DNA of 64,000 nucleotides from positions 1 through 64,000 of the forward strand of contig CAZRBV010000003.1 of NCBI GenBank assembly GCA_964598425.1. Direction: 5' to 3'. Shown here piece by piece: positions 18,159 through 26,597 of this stretch; the stretch's first letter is position 1, and the number at the start of each line of letters is the position of its first letter. A model generated the notes under the pieces. The model had not been told where the DNA came from. It saw nothing but the letters and a program-made list of their open reading frames with translations, and did no database searches. This DNA comes from UBA12567 sp964598425 (GTDB taxonomy: Bacteria; Planctomycetota; Phycisphaerae; Phycisphaerales; SM1A02). A program made the position numbers and the translations under genes.

Positions 18159-19430
18159 CTATCCGCCCTGATACTTCTGCCGGTACTTGTCCCGAAGTTG
18201 GGTGTGGCGGCTGGTGAGATCGACAGGGCGACCGTCGATCCAGGCGCGTTCAACTTCGGTGCGAATCTGCAGGGGATCGCCGGTCGTGATCATGAGCGTG
18301 GCGGCTTTGCCTGGCTCGAGGCTTCCGAGCCGGTCGCCGACGCCGAGAATCTCTGCGGCGTCAATCGTGATCGCGCGGAGCCCTTCATCGGGCGTCAGCC
18401 CATTGGCGACAGCCGTTGCGGCGTGGTGCGGGAGATTGCGAAGATGCGCAGGGCGATCGCGCGGTGCAATGCAGAACTTGACGCCTCTGTCTCGCAGACG
18501 TGTGGGCAACGTATGCGGCTCATCCGGATCACGATTGCGGCTTCGGGGATAGCGATGGACGCCCCGAACGATGACCGGCACGCCTTCCTCGACGAGCAGG
18601 TCGGAGACTTCGTCGGCTTCCTCGCCTCCGAGGATGATTGGGTTGAGTCCGCGCTGTTTCGCCCAGGCGACCGCTGTTGCGATCTGACCTGCGGTTGAGG
18701 CCTTGATGAGCGTGGGCTGCTCGCCTTCGATCGCCGCTCGCATTGCTTCGGCGCGGGTGTCTCGCGGGAGTGACGCATCGGCGTCCGCTGCGGCGAGCCA
18801 CACTTCGGCCTCTTCGAAGAAGGTATCGATTGCGGCAAGTTGTTTGGATGTGCCCTTGCCTCCCCGCGACACCGACGGCCATTCGATGACGAGCGCCGCT
18901 GCAGGCACAATGGCCATGTCTTCCCAGTCCCATCCGTCGAGCCGAATGATGGCAGCTTGCCCTGGCACTTTGCCGCCATCCGGAACGGTCAAGGCAGTGA
19001 GTACGCCCGCAGCGCGAGTGACCGGAATCAGATCGCTGTCCGGATTGATTGCCACAACCGCTCGGGCCTCCGGTGTATAGGAACCTTGTTCGTTGTGATC
19101 GTGTGTGACTTCAGCCATCCCGGTTTCGACGAGTCCCAAGATGGAGTCTGCGGCGATGAGGCCCGGGTAGACGTGTCGTCCATTCAATTCAACGACGGTT
19201 GCATTGTCGATGACGGGGTGATGCCCCCGACCCACAAGCGTGATGCGACCGTCCTCGAAGGCGATCCATCCATCTTCGAGCGGTGGCGATGACACGGGAT
19301 GGATCGTGCCGCCGATCAGAATGGTCGGACCACTGACTGGGCCGGCTGGTATCTGCCGTGACTGGCCCGTGGCTGCGCCGGCCAGCGCGAGCGCAGCAGC
19401 GGCGGCCGTCGATCCAAATCGGGTTCTCAT
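18159..19430 (-). CDS. exported amidohydrolase-fold protein lacking the metal HxH motif
   Basis: Encodes about 423 aa from the ATG at 19430, which overlaps the upstream gene's stop in ATGA and has GGAGG upstream. The signal peptide is MRTRFGSTAAAAALALAGAATG. The amidohydrolase frame is evident: an N-terminal strand block (GPTILIGGTIHPVSSPPLEDGWIAF), VYPGLIAADSILGLVETG, and the C-terminal LGVGDRLGSLEPGKAATLMI and VERAWIDGRPVD. The usual GLIDxHxH is replaced by GLIAADSI, so the binuclear metal site is incomplete. It may act as a partner of, or a decayed paralogue to, the upstream 1158-aa enzyme. Confidence 0.8.
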   Translation of the reverse strand: MRTRFGSTAAAAALALAGAATGQSRQIPAGPVSGPTILIGGTIHPVSSPPLEDGWIAFEDGRITLVGRGHHPVIDNATVVELNGRHVYPGLIAADSILGLVETGMAEVTHDHNEQGSYTPEARAVVAINPDSDLIPVTRAAGVLTALTVPDGGKVPGQAAIIRLDGWDWEDMAIVPAAALVIEWPSVSRGGKGTSKQLAAIDTFFEEAEVWLAAADADASLPRDTRAEAMRAAIEGEQPTLIKASTAGQIATAVAWAKQRGLNPIILGGEEADEVSDLLVEEGVPVIVRGVHRYPRSRNRDPDEPHTLPTRLRDRGVKFCIAPRDRPAHLRNLPHHAATAVANGLTPDEGLRAITIDAAEILGVGDRLGSLEPGKAATLMITTGDPLQIRTEVERAWIDGRPVDLTSRHTQLRDKYRQKYQGG

Positions 19431-22400
19431 CGGAGATCCTCCGTGTGCGTATGTTCGGCCGGAATGCCGCAGCATCCCCGGTGGTCATCAGCCGGTTCGG
19501 CGTAGGGGTTGACTCGCAGTGAGGCGGTCGCGGCCTTCGTTTTCTCATCGGATTCCGACTCAGGACTCGGTGGCTCGCCCAGCGATTCATGAAGCACGAG
19601 CTCTATCAATCGCGTTCGTTCTTCTGAATCCCGCTTGGCGAGATCAATGTCTTCCTGACGGTCAAAGTACTTTGCGCCGTCGATCCACGTCTGCAGGCAG
19701 AGACTGTACGAGTCGAGCGGATCTCGATTCCAAACCGCGAAGTCTGCGTCTTTGCCTGCCTTGAGGGATCCCGTCTGGCCGTCGATATGCAATTGGATGG
19801 CGGGGTTGAGTGTGACGAACTTGATCGCTTCTTCCGGCGGCAATCCACCGAATCGAACGGCCTTGGCAGCTTCGTCGTTCATGCGGGTCGCCAGCTCGCC
19901 GTCATCCGAGTTGAACGAGACAACCACGCCTTGATCGTGCATGATGGCGCCATTCCAGGGAATCGCATCCATCACTTCGATCTTGTAGGCCCACCAGTCG
20001 CTGAACGAGCTCGCACCGGCGCCGTGACGGGCGATGTCATCAGCGACCTTGTAGCCCTCGAGAATGTGCTGCAGGGTTCCGATAGTGATTCCGAACTCCT
20101 CGCACGTGCGAAGGAGCGCGAGGATTTCGTCCTGTCGGTAGGAGTGGCAGTGAATAAGCCGCGTCCCTGCGAGAATCTGCGCCAGGGTTTCCAGTTCGAA
20201 GTCGCGTCTGGGCGGAAGTTCGCGGGCTGCCAGGGCATCCGGGTGCTGCTCCCACAGCTTCAGCCTGGCGGCATAGTCCTTCGCCGCTTGCAGCCGATCG
20301 CGAATGAAGGCCTCGACGCCCATTCTGGTGTCTGGATATCGCCCACTTGATCGCTTGACGTTTTCCCCCAGCGCAAACTTGATTCCGCCAGGCGCTCCAG
20401 CGACCGGGAAGTCGCGAGCCGGGCGCCCCCAACGGATTTTGACAACGCTGTTGCGGCCGCCGATCGGATTGGCCGAGCCGTGCAGTTGATTGGCAGCGGT
20501 GAGCCCTCCGGCGAGTTGGCGATACCAGTTCATGTCGTCGCCGGCGACCACATCACCGATGCCAACCTCGGCGGTGCACGCTTCATTGAACTCATTGACA
20601 CCGCCGTCGATTCCGGTATGGCTGTGACAATCGATGAGGCCGGGCGTGATGTGCCACCCAGAGCCGTCCACTATTCGCGGAGAGTCATTGGTTGCTTCGG
20701 GTGCCTCCGCTGCAGGACCGACCCAGTCGATCTTGCCGTTCCGGACTATGAGGCAGCCATCGGGAATGATGCCTGCCTCGTCCGCCGTCCAGATTGTGGC
20801 GTGCTCGATGCGAACATCTTCGGCTTCAACCGGTCTCACTCGTCCACGGGCACCCAGCGGAAAAGTGATCTGTTCGGGGATCCCCGTCCATCGGAGGTCC
20901 GGCGTGTCATCCTTCTCCGTATTTGTTGTCGCATCAGCGTTCCCGCTGCTCTCTCGCTCGATGCTGAACTCGGCGTCGCCCATCGAGCTTGAGGCCGTGC
21001 CTTCGCCAGAGTCACCATCGAGGGTTGCGACAAGCTTCATCTCGCCTCCGCCGGGTCCTTCACCAAGAAACGTCAACTGCCTGGCAGACTCGTCCCAAAC
21101 GCCATTCTTGAGCGGCATTTCCTGTTCCATGAAACGAAGTGTGCCTTCCGGCGAGTCATCATCGGCGCGGGAAATGACCAACTCGATCGGAGGTTGGAAA
21201 TCGGGATTGAGCATGATCGATCCGGTCCACGTTCCGGCAATTGGATCGATTGGAGCTTCGTCGTCTTCTGCGTCAGCGATCGATGTATCGGCGTCCTCCG
21301 TCTTCGCATCGTCGGTGGGCGTCGTTGAATCATCTTTGAGTGTGAGTCGCATCGGGTGGACTTCGCCACTCGGGAGGACAGCGCGGCCGACGAGGGCGTC
21401 GCCGCGCATGACGCCGGCGATGCGTATCCAGTCGGTGAGACCGAGCAGTCTGCCGTCGACAGCTGCGGAGACGCGGTGCCCGGTGACGTCAACCTTCTTG
21501 ACCTTTGCTTTCTCGCCACCTGGAAGCGTGAGCGTCAGTTTCTTTTTGGTGGTGTCGATGGACGCGTCCGCGGTTTGATCTGCCATCGTGAGCACGCCAC
21601 TGCCAGCGAGAGAGACCAATGGATCATCTTCGTGATCAGTGCGTCGGCCGGAGACCCATGTCTCTTCAATCTCAGTGTCGTTGTCAAAGAGATCTCCACT
21701 GCACACGACCAGGTGCGCTGGCATGCCCGTCGCGATCCGGCCAGCACGATCTTCGATACCCAACACAGCTGCCGGGCTGGTTGTCAGTTGCGCTATCGCC
21801 ACATCGGGACCGAGGCCTGCCTGTACAGCCTGGCGGAGTGCTTTCTGAACGTCACCGGGCGTGCTGAGCCCGGTTGTCGTGACGCATGTCCGGACACCGG
21901 CGTTGTGCAGCCGCCGGAGATTGGTCGGGGCCTGCTCCCATGCCTGCAGCGTCTGGAGCGGGACGCGGATTGCTGCATCGATACTCTCCAGCTTCGGGCG
22001 TTCGGGATACTTCACCGGGACGATGACCGGGCACTCAAGCGATGCGATGCCCGCCAGGTCGGTGTACTCGTCGCCGCTTCCAAGAATTGCCAGATTGACC
22101 TGCATTTCAGCCGCGAGCGCGCCGGCTCGCATGGCTTCTTTGGCATTGCGGACGTCAAGCAGGAGGGGGTGGTGCTGCGATACGACACCATCGAGTGCGT
22201 CGAGATCGTCGCGGCGTGAGGGCGCCTCCAGGCCGCGGCGCTCGGCAGCGACGATCGCATCGGCATACCACCGCGCATCACTGAGCGTCTGCCGTAGCAG
22301 GGCGATCGAGCCCATGAGCGATCCGGGGCCGCCGCCTTCGCCCCAGCCGCCACGTTCAAAGGCGGCTGCCATTGCAGGAGTGCCGCCGCAATTGACCATG

Positions 22401-22903
22401 TCGCGGTCATGTGCTGCCAGTGTTGTAATCGTTCCCAATCCACGAAGGATGCCATTCTCGGGGTAGACCGCAGCAGTGCAGTAGCCGGCCTTGCGGAGTG
22501 CGGCTCGATTCTTCTCGCTCAAGGGAGCCTGGCGAGAACCGAGGTCAACCTCGGGATGGATGCGGGCATTCCAGTGCGTCGCGCCATGGCGAGCGTGTTC
22601 GGTCTCCATAGTGATCGCAGGGTCGATGAATCCGGCGTAGATTACGCAATCTTCAGCTGGCCAGATGCGGGCTTCGGCGGGGACAGCGACGTCCGGGCCG
22701 ACCGCCTCGATGATCCCGTCGCGGATCAGGATTGTTGAATCGGGCAAGCGTTGTCCCGGTTCCGTCACGACATCCGCTCCAACCAGGGCGTGGACGCGGA
22801 GCGTGTGCTCGAACGGACCATTGGTCGGTGGGCCGGGCTGGCTCAAGGGTCCTGCAGTCGCCGCGGCGGCAATCGCAGCTGCCGGCAGAAGTACGAGGTG
22901 CAT
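19427..22903 (-). CDS. exported double amidohydrolase
   Basis: Encodes about 1158 aa from the ATG at 22903 (MHLVLLPAAAIAAAATAGP signal peptide). The N-terminal amidohydrolase half (residues 30-430) has a degenerate metal motif, YAGFIDPAITMETEHA. A lipocalin-like insert occupies about 480-680. The C-terminal half (from about 700) is intact: ITPGLIDCHSHTGIDGG, TRLIHCHSYRQDEI, LQHILEGYK and VVVSFNSDD supply the expected His/Asp ligands. The tail is Cys/His rich (HRGCCGIPAEHTHTE). Exported amidohydrolases of this size are common in planctomycetes; the substrate is unknown, and cyclic imides or peptides are candidates. It overlaps the following amidohydrolase by 4 bp. Confidence 0.82.
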   Translation of the reverse strand: MHLVLLPAAAIAAAATAGPLSQPGPPTNGPFEHTLRVHALVGADVVTEPGQRLPDSTILIRDGIIEAVGPDVAVPAEARIWPAEDCVIYAGFIDPAITMETEHARHGATHWNARIHPEVDLGSRQAPLSEKNRAALRKAGYCTAAVYPENGILRGLGTITTLAAHDRDMVNCGGTPAMAAAFERGGWGEGGGPGSLMGSIALLRQTLSDARWYADAIVAAERRGLEAPSRRDDLDALDGVVSQHHPLLLDVRNAKEAMRAGALAAEMQVNLAILGSGDEYTDLAGIASLECPVIVPVKYPERPKLESIDAAIRVPLQTLQAWEQAPTNLRRLHNAGVRTCVTTTGLSTPGDVQKALRQAVQAGLGPDVAIAQLTTSPAAVLGIEDRAGRIATGMPAHLVVCSGDLFDNDTEIEETWVSGRRTDHEDDPLVSLAGSGVLTMADQTADASIDTTKKKLTLTLPGGEKAKVKKVDVTGHRVSAAVDGRLLGLTDWIRIAGVMRGDALVGRAVLPSGEVHPMRLTLKDDSTTPTDDAKTEDADTSIADAEDDEAPIDPIAGTWTGSIMLNPDFQPPIELVISRADDDSPEGTLRFMEQEMPLKNGVWDESARQLTFLGEGPGGGEMKLVATLDGDSGEGTASSSMGDAEFSIERESSGNADATTNTEKDDTPDLRWTGIPEQITFPLGARGRVRPVEAEDVRIEHATIWTADEAGIIPDGCLIVRNGKIDWVGPAAEAPEATNDSPRIVDGSGWHITPGLIDCHSHTGIDGGVNEFNEACTAEVGIGDVVAGDDMNWYRQLAGGLTAANQLHGSANPIGGRNSVVKIRWGRPARDFPVAGAPGGIKFALGENVKRSSGRYPDTRMGVEAFIRDRLQAAKDYAARLKLWEQHPDALAARELPPRRDFELETLAQILAGTRLIHCHSYRQDEILALLRTCEEFGITIGTLQHILEGYKVADDIARHGAGASSFSDWWAYKIEVMDAIPWNGAIMHDQGVVVSFNSDDGELATRMNDEAAKAVRFGGLPPEEAIKFVTLNPAIQLHIDGQTGSLKAGKDADFAVWNRDPLDSYSLCLQTWIDGAKYFDRQEDIDLAKRDSEERTRLIELVLHESLGEPPSPESESDEKTKAATASLRVNPYAEPADDHRGCCGIPAEHTHTEDLR

Positions 22904-23008
22904 GGGGTAGATCTCCAGTTCCGCCATGGCCCTTGAAGAGCCAAAGCGGGTCGCTGGAGTCTACTGGCAAACAAGTGTTTGCGGCCTGTCTGTAGGCCGG
23001 AGTCATTC
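22904..23008. other. spacer, nothing recognised
   Basis: This is the first part of the 394-base gap between the double amidohydrolase and astB genes. It presumably holds the amidohydrolase promoter. I see no convincing -35/-10 pair or hairpin with a T-run. The remainder of the gap holds the small putative gene listed next and about 120 further bases without visible signals. Confidence 0.4.
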
Positions 23009-23179
23009 TCAGGCAGCTGTAGCGTGCCCAGCTTCGGGCAGCTCAAGTGCTCGAGCCACCATTCCGCAGGGAATCCACCACCAGTACCGCTCGCCCTGCA
23101 TTTTGACGTAGAAACAGTTCTCGGCGCGTCGGCCCTTGTAGATGGCGCGTTGACCGTTGTGCAGGGTGAGGAGATACAT
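23009..23179 (-). CDS. small putative protein, 56 aa
   Basis: A 57-codon frame starts with the ATG at 23179, preceded by CGGAGTG. The product has a sensible composition: MYLLTLHNGQRAIYKGRRAE at the start, then a Tyr/Trp-rich stretch (YWWWIPCGMV) and a short tail. The start reads as a compact beta-hairpin protein with a basic patch. It lies alone in the gap between two minus-strand genes. No family is recognised, and length alone does not exclude chance. Confidence 0.4.
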   Translation of the reverse strand: MYLLTLHNGQRAIYKGRRAENCFYVKMQGERYWWWIPCGMVARALELPEAGHATAA

Positions 23180-23297
23180 GCGAACACTCCGTGGGGGTCT
23201 GGGAACTGCCCTGTATTCGGGGAATACACCGTTCCAGTTGACCCAACTACGCAGATTCACGAGCAATTGTTTGCCGAAAGCTCCCTGATGAGGGGAT

Positions 23298-24617
23298 CTA
23301 CCGTTGAAACGGATACACCGGTCCGAGATTCATCATGTCTGTGAGTGCCTGAAGCGCATCGCGATTGGCCGTGGTGAGCAGCGGATCGGCGAGGTCATCG
23401 GGCGTCAGTGACTCCGGATACCACCGCTCAACCCAATCTCGAAGGGCTGCCTCAAGCGATTCCGACCACCGGATGCCGGGGTGGACGCGTTCGAGCTCAG
23501 TGCGGGTGAGCGGAACCCGCAACCGCAGGCAGGCAGGCCCGCCTCCATTGTGCATGGACTCTCGGACGTCGATGTAGTGGACCTGCGTAACAGGCGAATC
23601 GCCCTGCACCCACCCCTCGACAACAGCGCAGGCCCGCGTGTGCTCGCGAACTTGAGTAGGGGCTACCAGAACGGCGCCGTTTGATGTCTGCAGCAACTGC
23701 GAATTGAAGAGATAGGTTGTCACGGCCTCGGGAATCGTGAGCGCATCGGCTGGTACGACACATGAAACGAAGTCGTCTCCGAGCAATTCAGTCAAGGCCT
23801 TGAGCGTGGCCACTGTGTTGAGGAAGGCATGCTCGTGGGCGAGGAGAACGTTGCCCGACCCGACCGAAATGACATCGTTGTGAAATACACCCGCATCGAT
23901 GGCGTCCGGGTTCTGCTGCGCGAAGTGTGCACGGTCGATGCAGTGGAGCCTCGCAATGGCCTGAGATGCTTCCAGCGTCTGCCTGGCAGGGAAGCGATGT
24001 GGGGCAGGCGCAGCAGGATCGCGGGCTACGCCACCATACACAAAGAGATGAACGCTTCGATCTGCAGTGTGAAGCCATGTGTGGTTGGCTGCCCCCTCAT
24101 CACCGAATTGATCCGCTGCGATGAGTGGATCGTGATGTTCAAAGCATGAAGGATCAGCAAAGATCCGCTTCAGGATTGCAGCGGTCTGCGGCGGTTCGAT
24201 TGAGCGGTGAAGCTTGCATCGCAGGTTGGCCGGCGTGAAGTGAACACGAGAGTCACTGGTGTCGCATGAAGGTGTCACCGTGGCGGCATTGGCTGTCCAC
24301 ATCGAGGAAGCGCTGCTTGCCTGCGCAAGCAGGACAGGGTCCTCAAGGTGGGCCGCTGCCAGAATGGATTCGTCGCTGCCGTGAAACCCGAGCGATCGCA
24401 GCAGATGAATGTCTGGCCTGTCCTGCGGCGGCATAACTGCTTGTTCGATGCCGAGCGATGCGATGAAGGCCATTTTGTCCAGGCCCTGAAGCGCGGCTGC
24501 TCGTGGATGACTGACGCTTCCTTCGTTGCTCATCGAAGCGACGTTGCCGACCGAGAGCCCGGCGTAATTGTGTGTCGGTCCGACGAGGCCGTCGAGTTGG
24601 AGCTCAATCGTGTTCAC
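23298..24617 (-). CDS. astB: N-succinylarginine dihydrolase
   Basis: Encodes about 439 aa from the GTG at 24617, where the sequence aligns with the start of known AstB (..DGLVGPTHNYAGLS) and overlaps the preceding stop as GTGA. Conserved family blocks are present: SVSHPRAAALQGLDKM, GDEGAANHTWLH, HRFPARQTLEASQAIARL, FAQQNPDAIDAGVFHNDVI, and GGGPACLRLRVPLTRTE with the catalytic Cys. The enzyme converts N2-succinylarginine to succinylornithine plus two ammonia and CO2, step 2 of the AST arginine-catabolic pathway. No astA, astC, astD or astE is visible nearby. Confidence 0.92.
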   Translation of the reverse strand: MNTIELQLDGLVGPTHNYAGLSVGNVASMSNEGSVSHPRAAALQGLDKMAFIASLGIEQAVMPPQDRPDIHLLRSLGFHGSDESILAAAHLEDPVLLAQASSASSMWTANAATVTPSCDTSDSRVHFTPANLRCKLHRSIEPPQTAAILKRIFADPSCFEHHDPLIAADQFGDEGAANHTWLHTADRSVHLFVYGGVARDPAAPAPHRFPARQTLEASQAIARLHCIDRAHFAQQNPDAIDAGVFHNDVISVGSGNVLLAHEHAFLNTVATLKALTELLGDDFVSCVVPADALTIPEAVTTYLFNSQLLQTSNGAVLVAPTQVREHTRACAVVEGWVQGDSPVTQVHYIDVRESMHNGGGPACLRLRVPLTRTELERVHPGIRWSESLEAALRDWVERWYPESLTPDDLADPLLTTANRDALQALTDMMNLGPVYPFQR

Positions 24618-25078
24618 GCGCAGTCTCGACTCACGACTTGCCAATCGAGTCCGGCTTCGTCAAGCAATTCTCGGGACGTCGCGATGCTCGCTTCCCAGTG
24701 TTCGTCTCCGGCGGCGGGTGCCCACGAGACAACACGGTCAATTCCAGCCTGAATGATCGCGAGTGTGCATGTGTTGCAGGGGAAGAAGGTGGTATAGATG
24801 GTCGATGCCACGCATGACGTGCCGTGTCTGGCGCATTGCACGATTGCGTTGACCTCGGCGTGGCAGATCAGGTCGTATTTGGCTGGGCGCTCAAGCCGTT
24901 CCGGGCGATCTTCAACGCCAGCGGGAAGCCCGTTGTAGCCGGTGGCGCAGATCCTGCGATCGGGCGAGACGATGACAGCACCGACGCCGCGGGAGGGATC
25001 CTTGCTCCATGCCGCGATGTGCTGTGCGAGCGAGAGAAACCGGAGGTCCCACTTGTCGTGTGTGTGATTCGGTGTCAT
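24614..25078 (-). CDS. dCMP deaminase
   Basis: Encodes about 154 aa. The zinc deaminase signature is complete: HAEVNAIVQCA (zinc His and catalytic Glu) and FFPCNTCTLAI (two zinc Cys). GYNGLPAGVEDRPERLERPA matches the substrate-proximal loop of ComEB/dCMP deaminases. It converts dCMP to dUMP in the thymidylate supply pathway. The stop codon overlaps the astB GTG by 4 bp, so the two are translationally coupled although metabolically unrelated. The start is only 25 bases from the divergent symporter ATG. Confidence 0.88.
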   Translation of the reverse strand: MTPNHTHDKWDLRFLSLAQHIAAWSKDPSRGVGAVIVSPDRRICATGYNGLPAGVEDRPERLERPAKYDLICHAEVNAIVQCARHGTSCVASTIYTTFFPCNTCTLAIIQAGIDRVVSWAPAAGDEHWEASIATSRELLDEAGLDWQVVSRDCA

Positions 25079-25103
25079 GGTGAGCGATGGTAGCATCGCG
25101 GGC

Positions 25104-26588
25104 ATGATTCTCTTCCTGATCTCCTTTTGCATCTATACCGCCTTCGTGGTCGGCATCGGACTCTGGTCCTCGGCGCGGGCCGGTAGGAGCGACGAGGAGT
25201 ACTTCCTCGCCGGTCGATCACTCGGACCGTGGGTGGCCTCGCTGTCTGCATCAGCTTCGAGTGAGTCGGGCTGGGTGACGCTGGGCCTTGTCGGCTGGTC
25301 CTTCGCGAACGGCGTGCAAGCATTCTGGATTCTTCCTGGAAGTCTTCTGGGCTTTGCTTTCAACTGGTTTGTCCTTGCCGGTCGAATGCGCGATGTGTCG
25401 GCTGGCTTGAGCGCGGTGACCATCCCGGACTTTCTTGCGAAACGATTTCGGGAGCGTCTGCCGGTTGTTCGGGTGATGAGCGTCATCGTGATTCTGGCGG
25501 CGATGCTGCTGTACTGCGCAGCGCAGTTCGCAGCCGCAGGCAAGGCATTTGAGGTGGCGTTTGAGTCCGTGTCGTATCAGGGTGGGGTGCTCATCGGCGC
25601 GGTGATCGTTCTTGTCTATGTCACGCTTGGCGGTTTTCGCGCAGCATGCTGGACCGATCTTGTGCAGGGACTCCTGATGGTGGGCGTACTCGCGGTCTTC
25701 CCCCTGTGGCTGCTCTCTGGAGGCGGCGGAGTCGGGGATGTCCGCGGAGGTCTTGCAGAGGGCGGCGCATCGCTTCTTGAGTTCTGGCCGACGGCGGCCG
25801 GCGGTGCGCTGATTGGGTTCCTGCTCGGGTCAGGCGCGTTCGGTATCAATTTCGGCTACGTCGGGCAGCCGCATGTGCTTGTTCGATTCATGGCGATGCG
25901 ATCCCGGCGTGATGCGGCGATCGGCGGCGTGATTTCGATGACGTGGGCGGCGCTGGTTCTCTCAGGCGCGGTGGCGACTGGCATCATCGTTCGGTCACTG
26001 GCCGAGCAGGGTGCCCCGTGGGCAGCAGGCATGTTGGCCTCTGGAGACGGCGAGTATGCGCTTGTGGCGGCTGCGGTCAATCTGGCGCCACCGCTGATTG
26101 GCGGACTCGTGTTGGCTGCGATTCTGGCGGCGATCTGTTCAACAGCGGACAGTCAGCTTGTCGTAGCAGCCTCGGCTTTTGCCAATGATCTCTGGGCGAG
26201 GCTGTTTGTGCGTGATGGTGCGCGGAGTCACGCCACTGCGAACAGGGTCACCGTGGTCGCAATGGGCATTGCGGCGGTCTTGCTTGTCATCGACAGCCGG
26301 ATCACGATTTATGACTATGTGCTGACGTACGGGTGGGCCATTCTTGGGGCATCCTTCGGGCCGCAGGTCATCCTTGCCGTTTTCTGGAGGCGAGCGACAC
26401 TGGCTGGGTGCGCTGCGGGTATGGCGACCGGCTTTCTGGTCGCCCTGCTCTGGAAGCTCCTGATGGACAACAGCATTCAAATCGGAGAACAGGTCATTCA
26501 GGTCTACAACCTGCCTCTTGCCTTCGTAGCGGCACTGCTGATCAATGTGGTCGTGTCGCTGATCACGGTGCCGCCGAGATCCGTATGA
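25104..26588 (+). CDS. sodium:solute symporter (SSS family, PutP-like)
   Basis: Encodes about 494 aa with about 13 hydrophobic segments. Family landmarks are the N-terminal DEEYFLAGRSLGPWVASLSA, then SESGWVTLGLVGWSF and FWILPGSLLGFAFNWFV. Later it has GAFGINFGYVGQPHVLVRFMA and CSTADSQLVVAASAFANDL, which contains the conserved Na+-site Ser/Thr. It would import a solute with Na+ across the inner membrane; proline or a related compound is the closest guess. The ATG at 25104 is chosen because an earlier in-frame start would overlap the divergent deaminase gene. Confidence 0.87.
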   Translation: MILFLISFCIYTAFVVGIGLWSSARAGRSDEEYFLAGRSLGPWVASLSASASSESGWVTLGLVGWSFANGVQAFWILPGSLLGFAFNWFVLAGRMRDVSAGLSAVTIPDFLAKRFRERLPVVRVMSVIVILAAMLLYCAAQFAAAGKAFEVAFESVSYQGGVLIGAVIVLVYVTLGGFRAACWTDLVQGLLMVGVLAVFPLWLLSGGGGVGDVRGGLAEGGASLLEFWPTAAGGALIGFLLGSGAFGINFGYVGQPHVLVRFMAMRSRRDAAIGGVISMTWAALVLSGAVATGIIVRSLAEQGAPWAAGMLASGDGEYALVAAAVNLAPPLIGGLVLAAILAAICSTADSQLVVAASAFANDLWARLFVRDGARSHATANRVTVVAMGIAAVLLVIDSRITIYDYVLTYGWAILGASFGPQVILAVFWRRATLAGCAAGMATGFLVALLWKLLMDNSIQIGEQVIQVYNLPLAFVAALLINVVVSLITVPPRSV

Positions 26589-26597
26589 TCTGATCCC

